Assembly: GCA_018806915.1 (NCBI GenBank)
Contig: JAGKQI010000054.1
Coordinates: 62,001-126,000, forward strand
Direction: 5' to 3'
DNA from: Phytophthora colocasiae
Taxonomy: Eukaryota > Oomycota > Peronosporomycetes > Peronosporales > Peronosporaceae
DNA length: 64,000 nt
Part shown: positions 1-10,072 of the stretch, piece by piece
Position numbering within the stretch: the first letter of the stretch is position 1
Layout: the number at the start of each line of letters is the position of its first letter
The notes under the pieces: model-generated
Seen by the model: only the letters and a program-made list of their open reading frames with translations
Told to the model about the DNA's origin: nothing
The model's database searches: none
Made by a program: the position numbers and the translations under genes

Positions 1-843
1 CGATTGTGATGCGTGACGTGTGTCTTGTGTACGTTCCAGACGGAGCTGATAGCCTTCTGTCTATTCTCAAAGAGCAGTTCGGCCAGACTGCTCGAGAGAA
101 CGCGGAAGACCCGTACGAGTTCAGGTGAGGCTGACAGCGGTGGTTCTGGGTAGATTTCTAGGTTGCATGCTGAACAATAGCGTTTATGCATTTTATGCAG
201 AGCACTAGAGGCGCTACTATCGACGGTGGCTCGGTACTTTCAAGCGGACTACGAGAAGCTCTCTCCTGTGGTTGTCTCGGCTTTGGATCGGCTAGTGCAA
301 GGGAACCTACATTCACGAGAGCTGGAAACACTACGTGAGTTCAAGAACACTATGAACGAATTCGAGTCGCAAGTGGACGGAGTACGTCGTGTGCTGATGG
401 ATCTGCTCGATAACGAAGAAGATCTGCGTTTGTTGTACCTCACTAAGCTGCACGAAGATCCGTCTCTTCTCACGGATCTATACAGCTTCGATTCCGAGGA
501 GGCTGAAGTGCTGATTGAAACCTACTTGCAAGACATCTTCTCGACTCGTACGAAGGCGGATCTGATGCAGCATCGCATCACAAATACCGAAAGTTTGGTG
601 ATGCTGAAGCTCGACTCGATGCGAAACTACTTGCTTCGAGTAGACCTGGTGTTTTCTCTGATGACAATCAGTCTTTCAGTGGGTACGCTGCTTGCTGGAG
701 TGTTTGGTATGAATCTGGCTTCGGGTATTGAGGAAGCTTGGGGATGGTTCTGGGGAGTGACAATCACTTGTGTTGTCGCCTTCGTTGTGATCACTGCTAT
801 TGGCATTTTGTTTTTCAGGCAGAAGGGGGTGCTGCAGATATAA
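1..843 (+). CDS. CorA/Mrs2-type Mg2+ transporter, C-terminal part (copy 1; 5' end outside window)
   Basis: Exons 1..124 and 201..843 are joined across an intron with gtgagg...gcag ends. The 5' part of the gene lies before base 1. The visible protein ends with two hydrophobic segments, and the first closes with the CorA-family signature GMN (in AGVFGMNLASG), the pore-loop motif of CorA/Mrs2/Alr1 magnesium channels. Upstream is the acidic helical region (REFKNTMNEFE, then EDLRLLYL) that forms the soluble funnel helices in this family. Members form pentameric Mg2+ channels in mitochondrial or other membranes; the membrane cannot be told here. The same protein and the same intron position recur at 22550-24129 and 25715-27206, so this is a dispersed paralogue family. 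It ends 100 bp from the convergent TFIIE-beta gene. Family assignment is firm; ion specificity is inferred from the family. Confidence 0.88.
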
Positions 844-942
844 TCTGCCTCTGCTTTCGTTTCAATACATTCATGTTGATAGACGACGTGCAAAGCGAAG
901 TGTATTATTGACGTGCTGCTGTGAAATGCATGTTTCCAGTGA

Positions 943-2569
943 TTACTTCTTCTCAAATTTGACAGCACCAAGCGTGAACTGCTCCTGGCCGCCCTTCGCC
1001 AAAATCTCACCGAGCTTCGTGCCGATAAGATGATGGTTCGTAATCTTGATATCACGCTGCTTGCGAGGACGGTTCTTCTTCTTGTCCTCTTTCAGTCGGC
1101 GCTTCATCTGGCGACGACTTGCATCTACCTTAGCTTGTGTCGTCAGACCAGCTTGGACAAGCTTTTTGTCGAACTCAGCGCGATCTGACGGCCAGGATCG
1201 CAAAGTGTCCCGCCAGAGCTGGCGGATGTCATTGGAGCAGCCTACACAAGAAATGAGATGATTATTCATTCTGAAGCCGTTCAACTAAAATTGCGTCATA
1301 CCGTGTTTCACCATCTGAAACTTGGGGCCACGCTTTGGCAGCAGATCCCAGCGATCACTGCTTGCCACATTTCTTCTCTTTGCATCTGGAAAAGGGACGT
1401 CTAACGGGAGAAAGTCCTTGTCGAACTTGAACATGTATCTGCAGCACATGAAACTGTTAATCATAGAAAAATGTCAATATATCAACAGAAAACGCACTTG
1501 ATCTTCTTCGACACATTAGGATCACGCGTCGACGAGACACTCTTCGTTGCCATTCCTGCGAAAGGAGCGGGGCGTGTGGTGCTCGAGCTCTAGGCATAAC
1601 AAGTATAAGTCGGCACAGGGAATATGTAAAGGTGCACAGGAATAATAAGAGAACCTTGACAGCAGCAGAGACGCGGAACCAGTTGTCACCAATACGGAAC
1701 GCATCACCACGACGAATTTCGCTCGTAATATCTTGACTTGAATGGGCCAAGTAACTCCCAGCTTCAACTGTAGCAACGCCAGAAAGATCGACAAGGAAAG
1801 TTGGGCCACGCGAATAGTATACTTCTGCGCCCTTGTCCGCGTTCTTCAGGCAAATGATCTCTCCTGTGCGTGTCAGTTCCTTCAAATCATCCTCCACACC
1901 GACGTAACAGTCAATCAAATCTTCAATAGGCATGCCGTCAGGGGTCTAGAGCCACATAATAACCAGATTATCAATTGGTGCTTCGTAATAAATGCCTAGT
2001 GCATCACTTTACCCGGTCAAGGATCTTGAGTAGCTGCATTTGGTTCTTGATGTCGTATTTGGCCTAGAAATACAGTAAAGAGCAGCAAACATTCAGTCTA
2101 AACCACGCCCGGCCATTATAAAGAAAAACTATTTCACCTGGTATGCATATTGATCTCCTTGTACTCGAACTTTTGGGTTGTTCTTCAGTCGCTGTTCCAC
2201 TTGGTCATCCATAGTCAAGTCCTAACACCATGCAGCCATCAGCTACTCTCCCAGCCTCTTATTAGCAAATATATTGCTACATACAACGCCCGTATGCTTA
2301 AAGATATCAGACACCGATACAGCCTTGTGCATCGGCACTCTGCGTAGGTATTCGAGGATCTTATACACCTTGGCACCGTCATTCTTGGGCACGGAAGACG
2401 CGTCCACTGGCCACAGACACAACATGTCAGCAATATAAAAGCGCAATACGCGCAGCCCATAGAACAACGAACCTTGAGAGACCACCGTCTCCTTCACGGA
2501 CTTAGTGGGGGCCACGGCGGGCGCCGCGTCCGCTGCTTGTTGAGACCCGTACGCCAAGTTCCGCCACAT
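943..2569 (-). CDS. Transcription initiation factor IIE, beta subunit
   Basis: Eight exons on the minus strand: 2569..2473, 2406..2285, 2221..2138, 2063..2013, 1945..1655, 1589..1498, 1438..1302, 1241..943. They sum to 1173 bases, giving 390 aa. TFIIE-beta pairs with TFIIE-alpha in the RNA polymerase II pre-initiation complex and helps load TFIIH. Recognition rests on the first winged helix (VYKILEYLRR, then NNPKVRV...QYAYQAKYDIKN), the second winged helix (GMPIEDLIDCYVG...LKELTRTGEII) and the basic C-terminal tail (LWRDTL, KKNRPRKQRDIK, TNHHL), all in the same order as human GTF2E2. Human TFIIE-beta is about 290 aa. The extra length is an insertion of roughly 100 residues between the second winged helix and the tail. 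The start ATG at 2569 is the first in frame with the conserved region and lies only 55 bp from the divergent REV7 start. Confidence 0.88.
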
Positions 2570-2624
2570 TTTCAACTGTCTATAATAATAGTGACGGTAT
2601 GTCACTCGGACGAGGGGTAGGTAG
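2570..2624. promoter_or_regulatory. 55-bp gap between divergent start codons (TFIIE-beta / REV7)
   Basis: The ATG of TFIIE-beta (minus, 2569) and the ATG of REV7 (plus, 2625) are separated by only 55 bases. Either a very small bidirectional promoter lies here, or one transcript starts inside the other gene. No TATA box is visible. The short length is seen directly; the promoter role is inference. Confidence 0.5.
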
Positions 2625-3434
2625 ATGGAGTTAGGTCGACCCAAGAAGGAGAAGCTCACGGACCTCGTTCTTGAGTTCCTGGAGGCTGTAATGCACGAAT
2701 TTCTGTGCGTATTATACGTCGTTTCTGTCTGTGTATTTAATGTACTAATTGTGCATTGAAAACTGCAGATATGCATGGCAAGTCTACCCCAAAGGTGAGT
2801 GAAGACATTGAGCCAATGGTGTATCTGATTATTATTGCACTGTTGTGCAGAATCGTTCGAGCAACGGAGACTGTATGATGTTCCGATTCACATGAATCGT
2901 CACCCAATGCTGTGTGAGTATATTCACTCCATGTTGACTGGCTGTCGTACGTGGTTATTGCGTGGAGAACTGGAGAAGATATGCGTGGTTATTCTGTCCA
3001 AGGAAGGACAGACAGTGAGGACGCTGGTGGTTGAGGCAGGGTGGAGCGCAGGATTTGTTGAAGTTGCAGACTCAGAGGAAGACCAGCCACTGCCGTTGGT
3101 GCAGCTCGAAGAAGCTTTTCGTGCTGGAATGGTGGCTTTGGTGGCAACTCCAGTGTCAAGTGGAGCTGAAGACGCTATGGCCATGAACCAACCGCATAGC
3201 TTTCGTATCCTAGCACAGACAGTTGAAGACGCCACTAACCAAGCGACTGCTATCAATGACGATACCGCCATCAACTCATGGGTGTTAGCAGATCCGTTCT
3301 GGTGCGAGGGTCAGCAGAAGCACAAGGAAATCTTCCCAGTCAAGGCTATATATGCGGAGACGTTTCCATTTCGACTTAATATGTACATGGAGAAGCAGCA
3401 TTTAACTTCGGCGACGGAAGCTAGCGGTAGCTAA
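2625..3434 (+). CDS. REV7 / MAD2B (MAD2L2) HORMA-domain protein
   Basis: Exons 2625..2704, 2769..2794 and 2851..3434 give 690 bases and 229 aa. REV7 is the HORMA-domain accessory subunit of translesion DNA polymerase zeta, where it clamps REV3 and REV1; in animals it also works in shieldin and APC/C control. The pattern follows human MAD2L2 closely (211 aa): EFLEAVMHEFL, then YAWQVYPKESFEQRR, DVPIHMNRHP, EKICVVIL, a C-terminal WVLAD and RLNMYMEK, which are the conserved core strands and the safety-belt region. The small 26-bp middle exon is needed to join LYAWQVYPK in frame. A Glu/Asp-rich stretch (EVADSEEDQPL) makes the central loop slightly longer than in human. The neighbour TFIIE-beta is divergent and functionally unrelated. 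Confidence 0.87.
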
Positions 3435-3560
3435 GACTCCTTGTTCAACAACATACACTTGTAGAGCTCACACTTTTCTATAACGACATATTTCAATTTG
3501 ACTTGATTTCACTATGATGTGAATTTAAATCCAGTTTTTTCGCGCCGTCCACATACGAAA

Positions 3561-4712
3561 ATGGTGCGGCTTGGACTGTCGGACAGTATGCGCTCTACCG
3601 TGTCTGTGGAGGACATGGCGTCTCTGAATACAGCAACAGACCGTCAGTCACTAAGTCGACCAGACGTACAGTCTGTAGCAAAAGTGACGGAAGTCTCTGA
3701 CGAGCAGCAGACGCAGACGCAGACGAAGGCTGTGCTCTTAAACCCGTGGCGGCATATTCGAGGTGGTTTACTGGCTTTCATCTTGCTCTTCATGGGTATT
3801 AAAGTACTCAGCCTATCTATCAACACCTGGATGAAAAGTAGTTCGAATAATGGACCGCAGTTTGAACGATTGGAGAGGAGTATCGAGCTATTGGGGAGGG
3901 ATACCAGTAAACTGGAGATTTCGGCCAACAGGTTTCTTCACAGTGTTCAGGAAGCTCACGTAGCGGGTTCCGGTCGAACGGAAAAACTGCAGAATGCAGT
4001 AAAGCAGGGGTTTGAGGAGCAGATGAAGATGCAGATCCAGGAGAACGAACAAGTCATGAATGACGTGCTGCAGTACTACAGACAGCAAGAGAAGAAGATT
4101 ATGGAGACCAGGGAACGGCTGATGCAGATGAATATCACTCTACCAGTGGAGGTCGCCGTGAGAGCAATGCCAGAGGCGTTGGAACAGGTTCGCCAGAAAT
4201 TACTGGGGCAAGAGGAAGATCAGGAAAGCTCTCGTGATGGAATCGTGGAAGGACCCCCTTCGTTCTCAGAGAAGTCGTCGTTGCACGATAACGATGTACA
4301 GGAGATCAGCAATGAGCGGAGGAGAAAGGAGCAGTCGATGTCGTATGGATCCTTCTTTTTCTACATCGTTGTGATCGGCTCTTCAGCTGGTTATCTATGG
4401 AACGCGGTATCGGATGCAGGGAAGACAAAACTGGTTGATGAAAAGTGGGAATGGTCACCTATTCCCACGATTCTAACTCGGTTGAAGGAGTTGATAGGCT
4501 CCGTTGTGGTACGACCGCCTGAATTCTGGATGGAAGAAAGTATTTGTAACTTTGTCTCGGCTGTTGTTGGCAGGTGGTTGAGGATCTACGGAGTGTTAAC
4601 AGGAAGGACGAAACACCGGAACACATTGAACATATCGAGTTCTGATAGTTATTTACCGCCAAGTAGTATTTACGTCAAGAATGTGACCGCAACATGTGTT
4701 TATTGGTTTTAG
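3561..4712 (+). CDS. Membrane-anchored coiled-coil protein of unknown function
   Basis: One uninterrupted frame of 383 aa starting at ATG 3561 (MVRLGLSD). An in-frame GTG at 3519 is not a likely eukaryotic start. The N-terminal ~70 residues are polar and Ser/Gln-rich. A hydrophobic segment follows (GGLLAFILLFMGIKVLSLSI, about residues 79-98). Next comes a long charged helix with heptad character (ERLERSIELLGRD to EQVRQKLLGQ, about residues 110-225), then a second hydrophobic segment (FFFYIVVIGSSAGYLW). This suggests two membrane passes with a coiled coil between them. No catalytic motif was recognised and I cannot name a family. The final ~40 residues could change if a small 3' intron exists. 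It converges on the anoctamin gene, with 33 bp between the stops. Confidence 0.6.
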   Translation: MVRLGLSDSMRSTVSVEDMASLNTATDRQSLSRPDVQSVAKVTEVSDEQQTQTQTKAVLLNPWRHIRGGLLAFILLFMGIKVLSLSINTWMKSSSNNGPQFERLERSIELLGRDTSKLEISANRFLHSVQEAHVAGSGRTEKLQNAVKQGFEEQMKMQIQENEQVMNDVLQYYRQQEKKIMETRERLMQMNITLPVEVAVRAMPEALEQVRQKLLGQEEDQESSRDGIVEGPPSFSEKSSLHDNDVQEISNERRRKEQSMSYGSFFFYIVVIGSSAGYLWNAVSDAGKTKLVDEKWEWSPIPTILTRLKELIGSVVVRPPEFWMEESICNFVSAVVGRWLRIYGVLTGRTKHRNTLNISSSDSYLPPSSIYVKNVTATCVYWF

Positions 4713-4745
4713 GAATCAATGCAGCATGCATTCGATGCAACAGAT

Positions 4746-7700
4746 TTATGCACTATCGAACGATTTGGGGCCGTGATGTATAGGAACACCTTTGCTATCG
4801 GGTTTTTGTGTGGGAGTTGTGCCTTGACCACAGATTGCTCTTCGGATGAGCTCCTTCTTCCGCTCAAACGATGTCCGCACACTAGCTGGGGTGTCAGAGA
4901 TGTAATCTGTCAACACATAAACGATCAGGAAGGCCGCATGCTCCAATACCAAAGCGACAATGAAGCGGGACGAAATGCTAAGGCAAGAAAACTCTGGCCC
5001 CATACTAACAGAGCAACGACGTAAGTGAAGCCATAGGAATACACGAACTAAGTTGACAAACATACCTGAAGTCCTTTCCGTTGAACCGCTCTAGAGCTAA
5101 ACATTCCGAGATAAAATACTCAAGCTCACCAGTACTCACGCAAATGAGGCCAACAACCACAAAGAGAGCGAGGAACAACGTGATAAAGAGCATTTTCTCC
5201 CACTGGCCGATGCTGTTGGCTTTTCGAGGAACTGGTCGCCGACGCAGTAGAACCAGTTTGTAGAACGAGTTCTGAATGTGGATAATGTTGTTCGCGAATG
5301 CTGCCATGGCGCAGAATGGCCAAACAACAGAAAACATCACCACATATCCCTATGACAAGTAAGGTTAAATTCCGCAACTGAGAAGAAGTGAAGGAGGTCA
5401 CACGTACATATTGGATAACCATCCGCAAGTAGTCGGGCTACAAATTCAACATAATACAGACCACAGTTAGAGCGTCATCAGATTATAAATTCTCTTGAAA
5501 AAGACTCTTTACAAATGCGTTATAAAGTGGTAGTTGGCTCTCTTCAAGGACATCATCAGCTGTCATGAAGTCTACACGTAGCAGGGAAATGGAATTAGTC
5601 CTGAGCTGCAAATAGGAAGCAGATCAAACTTACATTTTTCGTTTTCGAAGCCTTCAAGTGTAGGTATCGAGACTCCCAGCGCATCTTCGAGATATGGGAT
5701 TCGAATCGGTGTCATCATTTGCAGCTACAAATACAGATACTACACTCAGAAAGAGAATCTTGATACCCCCAGGCGATATTAAACTACCTCAATTTTCGTC
5801 TTGAAAGCTACCGATCGTGACGAATTGGACGGCGACAGATCACTTGGGAGGTTTTCAAAGGATGAGTGATACTCCGAAAGTGCCAGAAGTGTTTCTGCTG
5901 GATTGGCTTTCATAATTTTCTTTGCCAATTTGGATGCCCTCAGTGTTTCCCGCCGGAAAATAATGGGCAAAGAAGTATCAATTAGGAGATTCAACGCTTG
6001 TGTGATGAGTAGTGGGGTGACGAACGCCGTCGACATATCAATCACACCCACTTGCCACTGCACAGTCAACTTTGTGTACTTTAAGTTCGCCGACAGCCAC
6101 GTTTCAACTTCAGATCCAAATGGGATGATTACGAATGAAATGAGCATAAACCAAAGAAAAAAGGAGATCCAGTTGATCGCAAACAATCGATTGACCATCG
6201 TACGCTGGAAATGCGCGTCCATGACGTGATTTTCTCGCGTGACGAAGAACCGAATGAGTTTTACACTCAACAAATACACGACGATATCCAGTGAGATGCC
6301 AAGTAAAAGTCCTTGTGCGAAAATGTAACACCATCTATCAGTAAACAGAATCGGTCTTTCAGTGTTGAAACACGACAGGAAGGCAACGCATTTGGGACAC
6401 TTGCTGCACACAGGAGCCATCATCGCTGCGGTGTACCATTGGACGAAAAACGCAGTCCCCACTACGTAAGTTGCGATGAACAGTGCGAAAACCATAAACG
6501 TCTGCAAGTACGCTGGGATACGCAACAGCGGATTGTAGTAAGGTTCACGGAATAGTAGCACGCCATGGGAGTCCACTACATCACGATACCCTTGCGGTTT
6601 GAACGTTGCGTTTGGGTAATCAGCTTCCTTGAACAACCTCAAGTTCCAGGCATCATTCAGTAGATTATTCTGCCGAGTCCAAGACTTGAGGAAGAAAGCA
6701 CCCCAAATTGTCACTGTGCAAAAGCCGAAGATACAAAGTGACCTCATGTACGCAACGGATCCAACCCAGCGACACGAAATGTACACACCACAACCTACAA
6801 GAGCAGGGACCAGTAGACATTTCGTGTAGACAAATAGGAAGCTGAAGTAGAAGGCTACCCGTTCTCCGTAATAGTATCGTAGTTCGTTGGTGATCTCTGT
6901 GGATTTCCACCACCAGTGGCCACACTTGGCTAACAACATGTTATCCACATGTCGATTGTGCAGTGGGAAACACGCCATGATGATCGTGTCATTGCGATTA
7001 AGTTCTTCAAAAGATATATTCGCTCCTGGGGGGTTCAGTTCTTCCACGTTGGATGTAGATGTAATGATACGGGCGATAGTCTGGATCCGTTCAGCAGGTG
7101 TGAACTTGTCGTTGTCACTACTCTCCGATTGTTTTGTATCTTCCTGTGCTGCTTCTTTCGCTGGAGATTCCACATCACCAATGTTACTCGATGCGATGAG
7201 TTCTTCGATTTCAGACGGTACTTCACCCACAGCTCCGATCTGCAGCCAACGTTCGAGCACAAGTCGATTCTTCTCCGTTTGTAATCTCGATGGTAATGGA
7301 CTCAAGAGCAGAACTAAATATTTTCGGGAATACAAAGTGCTGGAAAGCACAGACACCTCAAAACCGGCCATGATACAACGGCTAAGCACTTCCATCTGCC
7401 GCTTCCCTACAGCGTCCAAACCATTGCGGGCGAGTATACGTGGCGTTGTGGGTTTGTTGTGTAAGATCAAGGCAAACTCGTACTTCATCTGGTATTCCAC
7501 AGCAGGAACACTAGGTATAACATTCCCATGGCGTGGAGACCACACTCTATTCTTCTTTCCAGTGGGTGATGACGGTAAAGTCCCACCACTATCTGTCGTT
7601 GGAGCCAAGTGCTGGACCAGATACTCCAGTGATCTCGTGTACGTGCGCGGACGAAACGCGGGTCCCGAATCCAGAAGGTGCCAATCAGCCAGTCCAGTGT

Positions 7701-8022
7701 AACTTTTGACACGTCGATGGCGATTTGGTGAACGTCTTCGCCCTTCCTCCGTCTCCTCGATCGCTTCGTCCAGTTTCATTTGTCGATTTGACGTAGCTGC
7801 ATTGATGGCGTCACTAGAGAACGAATGCGAGAACGGGTTCAATCGAAAGTCTCCTCGAGGATCAGCGCGACGGTGACGAATCACGGACGGTGGGGTACTT
7901 GGATTCCCTTCATCTTCCGAGGCAGCTTGAGTCGTTGATGGACGTCGGAGATCCTCATCAGATCCAAAACGCCACAGACGCTGAAGCCCGGACTTGGCTG
8001 CAGCTGGCTCATTGCTCGCCAT
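4746..8022 (-). CDS. Anoctamin (TMEM16) family membrane protein, ANO10-like
   Basis: Six exons: 8022..5788, 5724..5634, 5571..5513, 5437..5408, 5349..5066, 5004..4746. Total 2958 bases, 985 aa. Anoctamins are ten-helix membrane proteins acting as Ca2+-activated chloride channels and/or phospholipid scramblases. The first exon carries a cytosolic N-terminal domain and the first helices, starting with the typical YYGERVAFYFSFLFVYT. Later exons carry the family signature PDYLRMVIQYGYVVMFS followed by AFANNIIHIQNSFYKL, and the last helix ALVLEHAAFLIVYVLTDY, which aligns with the C-terminal VLEH...LLKYL of ANO10. Every exon junction keeps phase. The preferred start is ATG 8022; the codon at 8028 is TTG. 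Ca2+-site residues were not checked one by one, so channel versus scramblase is open. It is divergent from the GAF gene, with 141 bp between starts. Confidence 0.87.
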
Positions 8023-8163
8023 CGACAAGCTCTGCGTTCCTCAGGCGATAAATGAACTATTACCACTTCAACTTGGGCCGTTGCGCATGAAAAGACGGTC
8101 GTTTCGCTATTGCAGTGCGAGTTCTGCTCTGAGGATTCTGCATTTCATACCTGGAAAACGATC
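8023..8163. promoter_or_regulatory. Shared divergent promoter region, anoctamin / tandem-GAF gene
   Basis: 141 bases separate the two start codons. No TATA box is seen. The stretch must hold at least part of both 5' ends; no specific site can be supported. Confidence 0.35.
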
Positions 8164-9997
8164 ATGGATCCGCAAACAGCAGAGGCTGGGGAGGCCTACC
8201 TCAACTCGATGGGGTTTCGGTCACTCATCGAATGGATGACAGCCGAAGCGCTTCTATCTCGACCGGATGACCCACTCACGTTTCTTCAGGCTTTGCTACA
8301 GGAAAAGATCGGAGAGGTACAACAACTACCGTAACGTGTTGTTACCTTTAAGCATTTCGATTGACCAATGGATTCTACGTTCAACAGAGAAAAAGTGGCG
8401 AGAAGTTCCAGCCCGAACACACTCTGGCGTATATCAAACAGTGTTACGCTGCAGCGAGGTCTGAAGGAAGAATATTTAACGCGATAAACGTTAGAGTTTC
8501 ATACATTAATACTTACTGTCCTTGCCCCTTTGTACAGTGCGTCGGCTGATGAGAATGGTCGGATTCTGGTTAAACCTCGGAAGTTCGCGTACGTTTGTTT
8601 TTTTATAACAGAATTCGCACGATAGTATACTTACAAGAAGGTACTACACCAGTCCTCCTGCTCCAGTTGGTAAAGCACTAGCCTCGCCGCGAGGTAATGA
8701 TCCTGCGCTGGTTCATCGACTATCCAAGATGGAGCAAGTTATTCAGGCATGCCGAATAATTGGCTCCGAGCTGAATCCTACGGAAGGTTAGTTGAAGACA
8801 GAGATATACTATCTTCTATTTGTTTCTTATGTGTGTATTGTGCAGCAACAAAGATTATCATCAAGCAAGCATGTGCAGTTTTAAACGCGGAGAGAGCCAC
8901 ACTTTTCATTTATGTGAGGAGAAATGTCTGTGAATCATCCTCAAATGTTGACGATCCTTTTGTGTTTTTAGGAACGAGCGACAGATATGCTGATATTGAA
9001 GGTGTCAGAGGGAGCTACTGATATTCGTGTGCCGTATGGAAAAGTAAGCGATAGACGTTTGTTTATTTGAGGAAGTTCTCACAGCGTTGTATAGGGAATT
9101 GCTGGCACAGTGGCAGCCACTGGCAAAGCCATGAATATTTCAGATGCGTACGCAGATCCCAACTTCGACTCGCAATACGACCAGCGGAACGGCTATCAAA
9201 CTCGATCGATGCTTTGTGTTCCGGTCCGCAACGGTGCCAACAATACTGTGGGGGTGATGCAAGTTCTAAACAAAATCTCTCTGGACAAAAAGGCGAGTTT
9301 TTCCGACGAAGATGAGGAGATCCTGACGACCCTGGCAGCTCAGGCAGGTGTGGCTCTCCACAACGCTGACACTCACACAGTCGCTTGTATTGCTCGTGAA
9401 AGGGTCAAAGACGTACTGAGCATTGTGCAGGATATGCATCGGGATTTGGGGTTTATCTCCCTAATGTTCACGATTTCTACGCGTGTCCAGCGGTTCGTCA
9501 ATTCAGATCGTTGTACTCTCTACATTGTGGACCGAGCGAAGAACGAGCTCTGGACCTTGCAGGGCGAAGTCAATATTCGTGTTCCATTGAATCAAGGTAT
9601 CGCAGGCGCAGTGGTGATTGAGAACGAAGCGATTAATCTCGCGAATGCCTACGACGACCCGCGTTTCAACAAGGATTTCGATCAAAAACTCGGTTACCAA
9701 ACTCGGAGCGTGCTTGCGATGCCTCTGCGCAATGGATCCGGTGAAATAATCGCAGTTGTTCAGCTTATCAACAAGCTTGACTCGAGCGGGGTCTTTTCTG
9801 CGGATGATGAAGATCTCCTGAGCACCTTCTTGCAGATCGCCGGTCCGATTCTGTTCAATTCCCATTCGCACTTGACGGTTTCCTCGTCTCAGGCCAAAGA
9901 CGATATCGGGACAGAGTTTACGGGGAAAAGTACGCGTGGCGCTCAGGAGATAGTGGAGATGAACGTCATTTCCGAGAACGATGAGGAAGAAGGGTAA
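8164..9997 (+). CDS. Tandem GAF-domain protein with N-terminal RIIa/Dpy-30-type docking domain
   Basis: Seven exons: 8164..8316, 8388..8458, 8538..8588, 8638..8786, 8846..8913, 8972..9043, 9095..9997. Total 1467 bases, 488 aa. Residues ~15-50 (YLNSMGFRSLIEWMT, then RPDDPLTFLQALL) have the helix pair of an RIIa/Dpy-30-like dimerisation-docking domain, used by PKA regulatory subunits and by many ciliary proteins. Two GAF domains follow at about residues 110-275 and 285-450. Both contain the YQTRS...P(V/L)RN core and an NK...F...DE pattern (NKISLDKKASFSDEDE; NKLDSSGVFSADDED) like the NKFDE motif of cyclic-nucleotide-binding GAFs in phosphodiesterases. No phosphodiesterase, cyclase or kinase domain follows. 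The inferred role is a cyclic-nucleotide sensor or adaptor, perhaps flagellar. Intron 2 uses a weak donor (gtctga), so that junction is less sure. Confidence 0.8.
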
Positions 9998-10072
9998 CCT
10001 GCAGATCCATAATAATACGAAAATAGGTTTTCGACTTCAGGCTTTCATTTTACCACGCTTCACGACGTTGGG

